A stretch of DNA of 64,000 bases from Limnohabitans sp. Rim28 (GCF_000293865.2 NZ_ALKN02000001.1:465382-529381), one strand, 5' to 3'; positions 16,696 to 24,883 are shown, numbered from the stretch's first letter. The notes: generated from the letters alone by a model not told the origin. Numbers and translations: made by a program.

Positions 16696-18116
16696 CAGGA
16701 CGCACCCTGTACCAGCGCATCGTCGATGCGCACACGGTGCGGCCACTGGGTGACACTGGGCAAATCCTGCTTTATGTCGACAGGCAGGTGCTCAACGAAT
16801 ACACCAGCCCACAAGCTTTTGCAGCACTGCATGCGCAAGGTCGCCCGGTGTGGCGGCCCGGCTGCACCCTGGCTGTGGTCGACCACGTCAACGCCACAAC
16901 GCCTGTGCGTAACGCACGCACCATGGTCTTGCACGATGCCGACCGCGCCCGGCAAGTGCACACCTTGGCCGACAACTGTGCACGCCACGGCATGGAGTTG
17001 TTTGACATGCTGGACACGCGCCAAGGCATCGAGCATGTGGTGGCCAGCGAACAAGGCTGGGTTTTGCCCGGCATGGTCATGGCCGCAGGCGACAGCCACA
17101 CCACCACCCACGGGGCCATGGGGGCTTTGGGCTTTGGCATTGGCAGCAGCGAGATCGAACACCTGCTGGCCACCCAGACTTTGGTGTACCGACCCCAGAA
17201 AAACCTGCGCGTCACGGTGCACGGCACGATGCCGTCGGGCATCTCGGCCAAGGACGTGGTGCTGAGCCTGATCGCGCAGATCGGCGCCGATGGTGCTGCG
17301 GGCCACGTCATCGAGTACACCGGTGAAGCAATCCGGGCCATGGGTGTGGAGGGCCGGTTGACGCTGTGCAACATGAGCGTGGAGGCCGCAGCGCGTGGGG
17401 CCATCGTGGCACCAGACGACACCCTTTTTGACTACCTGCACGGCCGCCCGCGTGTGCCACAAGATGCCCTGTGGGATGCCGCCGTGGCGCAATGGCGAAA
17501 TCTCAAGAGCGACGATGCGGCCGTGTTTGACCGCGAAGTCAGCTTGGACGCCCGCCTCATCGCGCCGCGCGTGACCTGGGGCACCAGCCCGGACCAAGGC
17601 GTGCCCATTGACGGAGTGGTGCCTGACCCGGCCAATGAAAGCGATGCGCAAAAGCGCCAAGGCATGCAGCGCGCTTTGGCCTACATGGATTTGAAACCTG
17701 GCCAAGCACTGCAGGGTTTGCCCATCAGCCATGCCTTCATTGGCTCGTGCACCAACAGCCGCATCGACGATTTGCGCGATGCCGCTCGCTATGTGAAAGG
17801 CCGCCGCGTGGCACCCGGCGTGCGCGCCATGGTGGTGCCGGGCTCATCCCAGGTGCGTGCCCAGGCCGAGGCCGAGGGCCTGGCCCATATCTTTCAAGAA
17901 GCCGGTTTTGAATGGCGACAGTCGGGCTGCTCGATGTGCGTGGCCATGAACGAAGACCACCTGAACCCGGGCGACCGATGTGCCTCCAGCACCAACCGCA
18001 ATTTTGAAGGCCGGCAAGGCGCGGGGGCACGCACCCATTTGATGAGCCCCGCGATGGTGGCCGCCGCCGCCGTGAACGGTGTGCTGAGCGACTTGCGCAC
18101 CCTGCCTTGCCACTGA
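16692..18116 (+). CDS. 3-isopropylmalate dehydratase large subunit paralogue (LeuC-like, aconitase family)
   Basis: Iron-sulfur hydro-lyase large subunit of 474 residues. The [4Fe-4S] ligands are visible in GSCTNSRIDDL and GCSMCVAMN, and the family's AGDSHTTTHGAMGALGFGIG block is intact. The segment usually read as DHNVPT is altered to DHVNAT, a substrate-side difference from biosynthetic LeuC. There is no leuA or leuB nearby; instead it sits among catabolic genes and Bug receptors. I therefore read it as a paralogue that isomerises or hydrates another 2- or 3-hydroxy acid. Start overlaps the RraA-like stop. Confidence 0.85.
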   Translation: MTGRTLYQRIVDAHTVRPLGDTGQILLYVDRQVLNEYTSPQAFAALHAQGRPVWRPGCTLAVVDHVNATTPVRNARTMVLHDADRARQVHTLADNCARHGMELFDMLDTRQGIEHVVASEQGWVLPGMVMAAGDSHTTTHGAMGALGFGIGSSEIEHLLATQTLVYRPQKNLRVTVHGTMPSGISAKDVVLSLIAQIGADGAAGHVIEYTGEAIRAMGVEGRLTLCNMSVEAAARGAIVAPDDTLFDYLHGRPRVPQDALWDAAVAQWRNLKSDDAAVFDREVSLDARLIAPRVTWGTSPDQGVPIDGVVPDPANESDAQKRQGMQRALAYMDLKPGQALQGLPISHAFIGSCTNSRIDDLRDAARYVKGRRVAPGVRAMVVPGSSQVRAQAEAEGLAHIFQEAGFEWRQSGCSMCVAMNEDHLNPGDRCASSTNRNFEGRQGAGARTHLMSPAMVAAAAVNGVLSDLRTLPCH

Positions 18117-18126
18117 AGCACCACGC

Positions 18127-18792
18127 ATGACTTCTCACCTGCCTGCCTCCAGCGCCCTGAGCCCCCTCACCACACTGTCTGGTCCTGCGGCCGCCCTCAG
18201 CTTGCCGCATGTCGACACCGACCAAATCATGCCCAAGCAATTTCTCAAGGGCATTGACCGGAAAGGTCTGTCCCAGGGTTTTTTGCACGACATGCGTTTC
18301 AACGCAGCGGGCCAAATACGCGCCGAATTTGTGCTGAACCAAACACCTTGGACGGAGGCCCAATTTTTGATCACCGGGCCCAATTTTGGCTGCGGCTCCA
18401 GCCGCGAACATGCGGTATGGGGCATGCAACAGTTGGGCATTCGCTGCGTGATCGGGGCCAGCTTTGGCGGCATTTTCAGCGACAACTGCCTGCGCAACGG
18501 TGTGCTGGCCCTGGTCCTGCCCGAAGCCGATGTGGCGCGTTTGATGCGCCTGGCCCAAGACCCCCTGCTTTGCCACATGCAACTGGACTTGCCGACACAA
18601 TGCTTGTACACCTCAGGGGACGGACAGCGTTTGCGTTTTGAACTCGACCCTCTGCACAAAGAGATGCTCTTGCATGGCTTGGACGCCGTGGGCATGAGCC
18701 TGACCCATGCCCAAGACATCCGAGAATTTGAAACTCGGTACCACGCGGCTTACCCATGGGCTGCGCCACGGCAAAATCACACCACCCGCTGA
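18127..18792 (+). CDS. 3-isopropylmalate dehydratase small subunit paralogue (LeuD-like)
   Basis: Swivel-domain partner of the preceding LeuC-like subunit, 221 residues. It contains VDTDQIMPKQFLK, GPNFGCGSSREHAVWG and ASFGGIFSDNCLRNG, all typical of LeuD. It is slightly longer than biosynthetic LeuD (about 200-216). The ATG lies 10 bases after the LeuC-like stop. The two subunits together form one hydro-lyase; in this context the substrate may be a branched or methylated malate/citramalate rather than isopropylmalate. The last point is inference from neighbours only. Confidence 0.86.
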   Translation: MTSHLPASSALSPLTTLSGPAAALSLPHVDTDQIMPKQFLKGIDRKGLSQGFLHDMRFNAAGQIRAEFVLNQTPWTEAQFLITGPNFGCGSSREHAVWGMQQLGIRCVIGASFGGIFSDNCLRNGVLALVLPEADVARLMRLAQDPLLCHMQLDLPTQCLYTSGDGQRLRFELDPLHKEMLLHGLDAVGMSLTHAQDIREFETRYHAAYPWAAPRQNHTTR

Positions 18793-18814
18793 AAGCGCCT
18801 CTTGGAGATGCCCC

Positions 18815-19738
18815 ATGGTCCATTACTTTGACGAAACACGCGTACAAGAACTGCTGAGCGTTCCGGATTTGCTCCAGGGTGTGCGCGAAGCCTTGGTGGC
18901 TTTGACGCTGGGGCAGGTGGTGCAACCACTGCGCATGGTCATGCCCATGGGTGATGCCTCGGCCGAAGGCTTGCTGTTTCTCAAACCCGCACAACTGGGC
19001 GATGCCCTGAGCACCAAGCTCATCACCTTGGTGCCGGGCAACGCGCAAAAGGGTTTGCCCACCTTGCTCAGCACCATCGTGTTGATGGATCCGGCCACGG
19101 GCCAGACACTGGCCGTGATGGAAGGCAACACCATCACCGCGATGCGCACGGCGGCTGCATCTGCTGTCGCGGTTGACGCGCTGGTGCCACACACCCCGCA
19201 GGTGGTGGCCATGCTGGGCAGCGGCGTGCTGGCCCGCAGCCATGCACAAATGTTGCGCGCCGTCCGCGAGGTGTCCGAGATTCGGGTGTGGAGCCCCAAC
19301 GCGGCCAACGCCCAGTTGTGCGCACGCGACATCGATGGTGTGGCTTACGCCAGTGCAGAACAAGCGGTGCGTGGGGCCGACATCGTGTGCACCGTGACCA
19401 ATGCCAGCGAGCCGGTGCTGCAAGGCGCTTGGCTCAAGCCCGGGGCCTTTGTGGCCGCCGTGGGTGCACCCCGCCCCACTTGGCGCGAGCTGGACGATGC
19501 GGCCATGGCCAACTGGGTGGTGGCCGATCAACGTGAAGCCGCTGAAAAAGAATCGGGGGATGTGATGCTCTCAGGCGCAAAGGTGGCCGCTGAGATCGGC
19601 GAGATTTTGTGCGGCCGCGTTGCACCGCCTCCCGCAGGCACCACCATGATTTTCAAGTCACTGGGCCAAGCGGTTGAAGACACCGTGGCGGCACGGCTGG
19701 TGTACCGTGCGGCTTTGGCCGAAGGCTTCCAACCATGA
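18815..19738 (+). CDS. Ornithine cyclodeaminase/mu-crystallin family protein
   Basis: NAD(P)-binding enzyme of 307 residues. It shows the family's TLMD-like substrate region (KLITLVPGNAQKGLPT, EGNTITAMRTAAASA) and a Rossmann motif VVAMLGSGVLARSH near residue 130, then GAFVAAVGAPRP and VADQREAAEKESGD. Relatives include ornithine cyclodeaminase, alanine dehydrogenase and ketimine reductases. TTGGAG precedes the ATG at 18815. Its stop overlaps the start of the next gene (ATGA). Paired with an amino-acid-oxidase-like enzyme it may reduce or form a cyclic imine, but this is only suggested. Confidence 0.84.
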   Translation: MVHYFDETRVQELLSVPDLLQGVREALVALTLGQVVQPLRMVMPMGDASAEGLLFLKPAQLGDALSTKLITLVPGNAQKGLPTLLSTIVLMDPATGQTLAVMEGNTITAMRTAAASAVAVDALVPHTPQVVAMLGSGVLARSHAQMLRAVREVSEIRVWSPNAANAQLCARDIDGVAYASAEQAVRGADIVCTVTNASEPVLQGAWLKPGAFVAAVGAPRPTWRELDDAAMANWVVADQREAAEKESGDVMLSGAKVAAEIGEILCGRVAPPPAGTTMIFKSLGQAVEDTVAARLVYRAALAEGFQP

Positions 19739-20904
19739 GACGCGCCGATGTGGTGATCGTGGGCAGCGGCGTGATGGGTGCGGCCACGGCCTATTGGTTG
19801 ACGCACTTGCAGCCCGATCTGCGCGTCACGCTGGTCGAGTCGGACACGCGCTACGAAAAAGCTTCTTCATCGTTGTCGGCCAGCTCGATTCGCCAACAGT
19901 TCACCTGCCCGGTCAACATCCACCTGAGCCAATACGGCATCGGTTTTTTACGCGAGGCCGATCAGCACCTGAGCCTGCCCGACCACCCCGTGGCGCTGGG
20001 CTTGCAAGAGCCCGGTTATTTGTATTTGGCCCAAGCCGAGCAAGTGGCCGACATGCAAACCGCCCACCACATTCACCAGCAAGCCGGGGCCGATGTCGCG
20101 CTGCTCGGGCCAGAAGCCCTGCGCCAGCGCTTTCCTTGGCTGAACGTCGACGATGTCGCTCTGGGCAGTCTGGGCCTGAGCGGCGAAGGCTGGTTCGATG
20201 GCCCCGCCCTGCACCAGGCGTTCTTGAAAAAAGCCATGGCGCAAGGCGTGCAACGCGTGCACGATCAGGTGGTGGGCTTGGACCACACCGACACGCAAGT
20301 GAGCGCAGTGCAGCTGGCCAGCGGCGAGCGCTTGCACTGCGGCCAAGTGGTCAATGCGGCGGGCCCCTGGGCCGGTGAGGTCGCGGCCATGGCCGGGGTG
20401 CACCTGCCTGTGGAAGCGGCGCGGCGCACCGTGTTTGTGCTGTCCTGCCCCGAGCCACTGCCGCAATGCCCTTTACTGATCGACCCAAGCGGCTGGTGGC
20501 TGCGGCCTGAGGGCCGTTTTTTGATCACCGGTGCAGAGCCTTTACACACCGAACCCAAGCTGCCGCTGGAGCCCAACTGGGCCGAATGGAGCGATGAACA
20601 ATGGGCGTCGCTGGCACACCGCATCCCGGCGCTGGCGGCTTTGCGCGTCGAGCGGGCTTGGGCGGGTTATTACGAGATGAACACCTTCGATCACAACGCC
20701 GTGATCGGCCCGCACCCAGACTTGCGCAACCTGTATTTCATCAACGGGTTTTCAGGCCACGGCATGCAGCATGCAGCGGGGGCCGGTTTGGCGCTGGCCG
20801 AGTGGATGCTGCATGGAAAATCCAAGACGATTGATGTGCAAGCCTTGGGCTTTGAGCGCTTGGTGCAGAACAAGCCGCTGCTTGAACTGCAAGTCATTGG
20901 CTAA
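19735..20904 (+). CDS. FAD-dependent oxidoreductase, DAO/sarcosine-oxidase-beta type
   Basis: A 389-residue flavoenzyme with N-terminal VVIVGSGVMGAATAYWL (FAD fold), a conserved NAAGPWAGEVA segment, and C-terminal NLYFINGFSGHGMQHAAGAGLALAEW closing the FAD site. It resembles the sarcosine oxidase beta/D-amino-acid dehydrogenase group that oxidises secondary amines or D-amino acids. It is translationally coupled to the ornithine-cyclodeaminase-like gene and ends the cluster. Its stop codon shares two bases with the stop of the convergent gene. The substrate is probably an N-substituted or D-amino acid related to the cluster's pathway. Confidence 0.84.
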   Translation: MRRADVVIVGSGVMGAATAYWLTHLQPDLRVTLVESDTRYEKASSSLSASSIRQQFTCPVNIHLSQYGIGFLREADQHLSLPDHPVALGLQEPGYLYLAQAEQVADMQTAHHIHQQAGADVALLGPEALRQRFPWLNVDDVALGSLGLSGEGWFDGPALHQAFLKKAMAQGVQRVHDQVVGLDHTDTQVSAVQLASGERLHCGQVVNAAGPWAGEVAAMAGVHLPVEAARRTVFVLSCPEPLPQCPLLIDPSGWWLRPEGRFLITGAEPLHTEPKLPLEPNWAEWSDEQWASLAHRIPALAALRVERAWAGYYEMNTFDHNAVIGPHPDLRNLYFINGFSGHGMQHAAGAGLALAEWMLHGKSKTIDVQALGFERLVQNKPLLELQVIG

Positions 20905-21260
20905 CCCTGAAAGTCTTCGCGGGCTTCTATCTGCAAACGCTGTACCACCGAACCCCGGGTGCCCGCCACAGCGCGGATGCGCAGGGCCGGACCGGCTTCG
21001 AGCACCAAGCGGCAGTGGTAATCGAGTCCATCGGTCTGGCCGGGGCAGCTGCTGGCGATGCGGCGCCGCCATCGCTGCTTGCCGTCGATCTCCAGCGTCA
21101 ATTCGTGCCAAGCCTCGGCGTTGTCTTCTGGCACCCGCACCCACAGGCTCACATCGATGTCAAACATGCGCACGCGTTGGAGTGCGCCGGGCACCGTGAG
21201 CACAGCCACCGCATCGCCCACCTCGGTGCGCCACAACTCGGGTTTTGCCAGCGCGGCCAT
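20901..21260 (-). CDS. Hypothetical protein
   Basis: A 119-residue protein that I do not recognise. It is rich in beta-prone segments (VGDAVAVLTVPGALQRV, YHCRLVLEAGPALRIRAVAG) and has only two cysteines and no signal peptide. It is transcribed with the glutaredoxin-like gene just upstream (5-base gap), so the two may be functionally linked. The frame is long for its strand and its codon usage resembles the neighbours. Confidence 0.62.
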   Translation of the reverse strand: MAALAKPELWRTEVGDAVAVLTVPGALQRVRMFDIDVSLWVRVPEDNAEAWHELTLEIDGKQRWRRRIASSCPGQTDGLDYHCRLVLEAGPALRIRAVAGTRGSVVQRLQIEAREDFQG

Positions 21261-21265
21261 GTCGC

Positions 21266-21634
21266 TCAGGCTTTGAGCAAGGTCTGGAGTTCGCCGCTGT
21301 CGATCAGGCGACGCAGGTCATCGGCCCCACCGACCAAAGTGCCGCGCACAAAGACCATGGGGAACGTGGGCCAACCGGTCCACATCTTCAGGGCATTGCG
21401 CAAGCGCCATTGCGAGAAATAGCTGCCAAATTCAATGTACTCGTGCGCCACGTCAGCCGCGGCCAGTGCCTTGCGGGCCTTGCCCACAAAAGGGTTACCC
21501 GACAAACCGACCACCACCACGGCGTGCTGGGTCATGGCGGATTGCACCTGCTGGATCACGGCCAAGTGGTGTTCGGCAATGCGTTGACGAATGGCCGGGT
21601 GGATGGCCGAATCGGCGAGAAGGGGTCGTGTCAT
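21266..21634 (-). CDS. Glutaredoxin-like protein lacking the active-site cysteines
   Basis: A 122-residue thioredoxin-fold protein similar to monothiol glutaredoxins: VVVVGLSGNPFVGKARKAL, then WPTFPMVFVRGTLVGGADDL with the cis-Pro TFP and glycine pair that bind glutathione. At the active site the expected C-P-F-C reads N47-P-F-V50, and the whole protein has no cysteine. It therefore cannot do thiol-disulfide exchange or hold a Cys-ligated Fe-S cluster. It keeps a family-like 30-residue N-terminal helix. The ATG at 21634 precedes MTRPLLAD; a longer frame upstream is not family-like. Confidence 0.75.
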   Translation of the reverse strand: MTRPLLADSAIHPAIRQRIAEHHLAVIQQVQSAMTQHAVVVVGLSGNPFVGKARKALAAADVAHEYIEFGSYFSQWRLRNALKMWTGWPTFPMVFVRGTLVGGADDLRRLIDSGELQTLLKA

Positions 21635-21723
21635 GGAAGTCCTCAAGAGGACGCGATCATAGTCTGCATGGGTTGTCCGGTGCATGACTGCCATGGCCGC
21701 CCATCGCCGATTACAGTCAAGGC

Positions 21724-22359
21724 ATGCAGCACTTTTACGAACCCCACGCAGGCCATGGCCTCAAACACGACCCCTTCAACGCCATCGTGGGCCCACGGCC
21801 CATTGGCTGGGTATCCAGCCGCAGCACCGCCGGTGTTTTGAACTTGGCGCCCTACAGTTTTTTCAACGCCTTCAACTACGTGCCGCCGGTGATTGGTTTT
21901 TCTAGCATCGGGCGTAAAGACTCACTGAACAACATCGAAGCCACGGGCGAATTTGTCTGGAATCTGGTCACCCGCGAATTGGCTGAGGTGATGAACCAAA
22001 CCTGCGAAGCCGTGCCCCCTGAGGTGAGCGAGTTCGATCTGGCGGGTTTGACGCCAGAGCCCTCGCGCATCGTGGGCGTGCCACGCGTGGCGCAAAGCCC
22101 GGTCAGTTTTGAATGCCGGTGTACACAAATCTTGCAACTGAAAGACCTGCAAGGCCAAAACATCGACACCTGGATGGTGTTCGGCGAAGTGGTGGGTGTT
22201 CACATCGCACAGCGTTTGCTCAAGGACGGCGTTTATGACACGGCCAACGCGGGGCACATCCTGCGCGGCGGTGGTCCGGCCGATTATTTCAGCGTCGGTC
22301 CAGAGCAACTGTTCAAGATGTACCGACCCGCCAGCGGTGCGCGCGATTTGCCCAAATAA
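21724..22359 (+). CDS. Flavin reductase-family (FMN-binding split barrel) protein
   Basis: A 211-residue member of the flavin reductase-like domain family (DIM6/NTAB group). The opening HDPFNAIVGPRPIGWVSSRS and the LNLAPYSFFNAF block are the typical FMN-binding parts, with VWNLVTRELAEVMNQTC further on. These proteins either reduce free flavin for two-component monooxygenases or have other FMN-dependent roles. It stands alone between unrelated genes, divergent from the glutaredoxin-like gene by 89 bases. Confidence 0.84.
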   Translation: MQHFYEPHAGHGLKHDPFNAIVGPRPIGWVSSRSTAGVLNLAPYSFFNAFNYVPPVIGFSSIGRKDSLNNIEATGEFVWNLVTRELAEVMNQTCEAVPPEVSEFDLAGLTPEPSRIVGVPRVAQSPVSFECRCTQILQLKDLQGQNIDTWMVFGEVVGVHIAQRLLKDGVYDTANAGHILRGGGPADYFSVGPEQLFKMYRPASGARDLPK

Positions 22360-22485
22360 GCAGTAGGCTCCCCGGGCATGGGGTTAAGTCGCCTCGGAAC
22401 ACAATTCATTGTGGCCAACATCGGTGTGCCACCACCGACAGCCGCTGTCTGTGACTCTTGTTGACCGTTTTGACGGGGAATGACC

Positions 22486-23484
22486 ATGAACCACCCACTG
22501 CTGATGGTGTTGTGTGCAGGCTTGTTGGCTTGGCCTTTGGCTTGGGCGCAGCCTGAACAGACCCTGAATGAATCTGCCGTCCAACGCATCATGCAATCGG
22601 TCGTGGGCGTGCAAACCCGCAGTGACGAACAAGCCAACACGACACGCACCTTGGGTCAACAACGACAAGGGTCGGGCGTGGTCATCGCCCCGGACACGGT
22701 ATTGACCATCGGCTACCTGCTGCTGGAAGCCGAAAGCGTGGACCTGATCGACCACCAAGGCCGCAGGATTCCCGGGCAAGTGCGCGCGGTAGACAACGCC
22801 AGCGGTTTGGGGCTGATTCGGGCCTTGGTGCCACTGCGACTCGAGGCGGTCCCTTTGGGCGACTCGGACACCTTGCCCACCCCCGGAAAACTTTGGACAC
22901 TCGGCCAAAGAGAGTCGGAGCTGACGGCGCTGGAGCTGGTCTCGCGCCAACCCTATGCGGCTTCTTGGGAATACCTGCTGGAAGCCCCCTTGATGACCTT
23001 GCCCGCCGTGAACAATTGGAGTGGCGCCGGGCTGTTTGACCAGCGCGGGCAACTGATCGGCATCGGCTCTTTGCTGGTGCAAGACGTCTTCGGCGATCAG
23101 CTGCCCCTGCCAGGCAACCTGTATGTGCCGGTGAACCTGCTCAAAGACCCCCTGCCCGACCTGCTGCGCACCGGCAAGCGTCCAGGCCCTGCGCCCTCGT
23201 GGCTGGGCATCAGCAGCCAAGCCTTGCCCAGCGGCGGCTTGGGCGTGCTGCGTGTCTCGCCCGACAGCCCGGCGGCCCAAAGCGGCGTCATGGTTGGCGA
23301 CACCTTGCTGGCCCTGCAAGGCCAAAGCTTGGTCAGCTTGGCCGACTTTTACCGCCGTTTGTCGGCCCTAGGGCCTGCAGGCAGCCCCCTGACACTGAGC
23401 ATCCGCCGTCAAGGCCAGATTCGACAAATTGAAATCGTCACCGGCGACCGCAACCGCTCCTTCAGGCGCCCCAGTGGCATTTGA
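22486..23484 (+). CDS. HtrA/DegP-like protein with degenerate protease site and PDZ domain
   Basis: Predicted periplasmic protein of 332 residues: signal peptide ending at AWAQP (about residue 22), trypsin-like domain (about 35-215) and one PDZ domain (about 220-320: LGVLRVSPDSPAAQSGVMVGDTLLALQG). The catalytic serine is kept in NWSGAGL (S179), but the TNxHVV histidine position reads TIGYLL and the DLAV aspartate is replaced in SGLGLI. It is therefore probably not an active protease. I prefer ATG 22486, 6 bases after GGGGAA, over the ATG two codons upstream. The next gene follows 24 bases later. Confidence 0.8.
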   Translation: MNHPLLMVLCAGLLAWPLAWAQPEQTLNESAVQRIMQSVVGVQTRSDEQANTTRTLGQQRQGSGVVIAPDTVLTIGYLLLEAESVDLIDHQGRRIPGQVRAVDNASGLGLIRALVPLRLEAVPLGDSDTLPTPGKLWTLGQRESELTALELVSRQPYAASWEYLLEAPLMTLPAVNNWSGAGLFDQRGQLIGIGSLLVQDVFGDQLPLPGNLYVPVNLLKDPLPDLLRTGKRPGPAPSWLGISSQALPSGGLGVLRVSPDSPAAQSGVMVGDTLLALQGQSLVSLADFYRRLSALGPAGSPLTLSIRRQGQIRQIEIVTGDRNRSFRRPSGI

Positions 23485-23508
23485 AGCCCCTCTGAACGCC
23501 CCTGCGCC

Positions 23509-23844
23509 ATGAAAACCGCCCCCAACGCCCTGCCCGAGGGGCTCGACGCTGCCGACACCTCACAGATCGTGGCCATGGCTTGGGACGACAGCACCTCGTT
23601 TGAAGCGATTGCGCTGAACTATGGTTTGGGCGAAGCGCAAGTGATCGCCCTGATGCGGCAAAACCTGAAAGCGCGTTCGTTCCAAGTGTGGCGCCAACGG
23701 GTGCGCGGCAGAAGCAGCAAACACGCTGTCAAGCAAGCACAACAAACTGCGCGCACGCAAACAGCACCATCACCGGCCTTGGCAGACAACACCGACGAAT
23801 TTCCGCTGCGTGAGAGCCCTGCAACGCGGCTCAGTCTCAAATAA
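23509..23844 (+). CDS. DUF2805/TIGR03643-family protein
   Basis: A 111-residue protein whose core (about residues 18-72) carries the family pattern VAMAWDDSTSFEAI, YGLGEAQVIALMRQNLKARSF, VWRQRVRGRSSKH. The family is small, widespread in aquatic bacteria and uncharacterised; its helix-turn-helix-like look suggests nucleic-acid binding, which is inference. The tail after residue 75 is low complexity (Thr, Gln, Ala). It follows the HtrA-like gene by 24 bases. Confidence 0.78.
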   Translation: MKTAPNALPEGLDAADTSQIVAMAWDDSTSFEAIALNYGLGEAQVIALMRQNLKARSFQVWRQRVRGRSSKHAVKQAQQTARTQTAPSPALADNTDEFPLRESPATRLSLK

Positions 23845-23856
23845 AATCAAGTCTGC

Positions 23857-23874
23857 TGTACACCTTGATTTACA
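23857..23874 (+). promoter_or_regulatory. Candidate PpsR/CrtJ operator (TGT-N12-ACA)
   Basis: TGTACACCTTGATTTACA fits exactly the TGT-N12-ACA consensus of the photosynthesis repressor PpsR/CrtJ, in the stricter form TGTA-N10-TACA. It lies about 90-105 bases before the start of the AerR/PpaA-type gene. Because short consensus matches occur by chance, the call gains weight mainly from the identity of the downstream gene and from a near-copy 95 bases away. Confidence 0.55.
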
Positions 23875-23951
23875 GGTGATAACCCCTAGAAATGTCAGGT
23901 CATTTTGACTTGCACAGGGGGATTGAAACCGTTAAGGTCAAAACTTACTTT

Positions 23952-23969
23952 TGGACACCTTGATGTACC
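23952..23969 (+). repeat. Near-copy of the PpsR-like site at the start codon
   Basis: TGGACACCTTGATGTACC matches the site at 23857-23874 at 15 of 18 positions, as a direct repeat. It spans the possible TTG/ATG starts of the B12-binding gene. As an operator it would be degenerate (TGG-N12-ACC). It could be a second, weaker binding site allowing cooperative or autogenous control. Confidence 0.45.
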
Positions 23970-24883
23970 TCAATCTACCGGGCCTTTCTTTCAACCCGTT
24001 GAAGGCACATGCAAGCGCCTTGCTGACCCTCATGTCGTCCCTTGGACAAAGTTTGACTCCTCGCGCCATGCAACAGCACAACGCAGACTCATCCCATGGT
24101 CAAGACGAATGCAAACGTTCTTTGACCGAAGTCATCGAGACGCAAATCATCCCGCGCCTGGTGCAGGCGCACCGGGTCGCCCTGCCCGATGCCAACGCAC
24201 CCTCCACAGGCCCGGGCATATCGCCCAAACAACTGGCCACCTTTGTCGCATTGAGCAAATCGAGCTCCGCCAGCGAGACCACCCAATTCATCGACGAACT
24301 GCTGCACCAGGGCGTGACCACCGACCGGATTTTTCTGGAACTGATTGCCCCCGCCGCCCGTCAACTGGGTTGGATGTGGGAGCAAGACCTGTGCGATTTC
24401 ACCGAGGTCACCTGCGGCTTGGTGCGCATGCACGAGATCACGCACCGCTTGGGTTTTGAATACCAAAACGGCCCGCAACTGGGTGGCGATGTGCAGCGCA
24501 TCATGCTGGCCTCGGCTCCGGGCTCACAGCATTTTCTGGGCATGACCATCGTGTCCGATTTTTTCCGCAAAGCGGGCTGGGACGTGGTCATCGAGATCTC
24601 GCTGAGCGAAAAAGAACTGGTGCACGCGGTCAACAACGAGTGGTTTGATGTGATCGGCATTTCTTGCGCCACCGAGGCGCAGCTCAAAACCCTGCCCGGC
24701 CTGATCCGTGCGCTCAAGGCGTCTTCTGGCAACCCCGAACCGGGTGTCTTGCTGGGTGGCCCCATCTTCACGGTGCAACAGCACGATGCCCGCAGCCTGG
24801 GCGCGGATGGCATTTGCATCGATGTGAAAGAGGCCGTGGCGCTGGCCGCGTCCTTCCGCTCAAGCCCTTCGGCGAGCGCCTGA
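23963..24883 (+). CDS. Cobalamin-binding AerR/PpaA-type regulator
   Basis: A 306-residue protein with the architecture of the B12-dependent antirepressors AerR/PpaA. It has an N-terminal IIPRLVQAHR block, a helical cap with LIAPAARQLGWMWEQDLCDFTEVTCGL, and a C-terminal Rossmann B12-binding domain (RIMLASAPGSQHFLG, VIGISCATE, LLGGPIF). The B12-ligand histidine of SQHFLG is at about residue 190. In purple bacteria these proteins sense light or B12 and act on PpsR/CrtJ. Start is uncertain: TTG 23951, ATG 23963 or internal ATGs (24032, 24068); long and short AerR forms are known. Its end overlaps the convergent Stealth gene by 24 bases. Confidence 0.82.
   Translation: MYLNLPGLSFNPLKAHASALLTLMSSLGQSLTPRAMQQHNADSSHGQDECKRSLTEVIETQIIPRLVQAHRVALPDANAPSTGPGISPKQLATFVALSKSSSASETTQFIDELLHQGVTTDRIFLELIAPAARQLGWMWEQDLCDFTEVTCGLVRMHEITHRLGFEYQNGPQLGGDVQRIMLASAPGSQHFLGMTIVSDFFRKAGWDVVIEISLSEKELVHAVNNEWFDVIGISCATEAQLKTLPGLIRALKASSGNPEPGVLLGGPIFTVQQHDARSLGADGICIDVKEAVALAASFRSSPSASA

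Noticed and set aside
16692..18792. Reading the leuC/leuD genes as the biosynthetic leucine pair
   Set aside because: No leuA or leuB nearby, an altered DHNVPT segment and purely catabolic neighbours make a paralogue more likely, though this is not proven.
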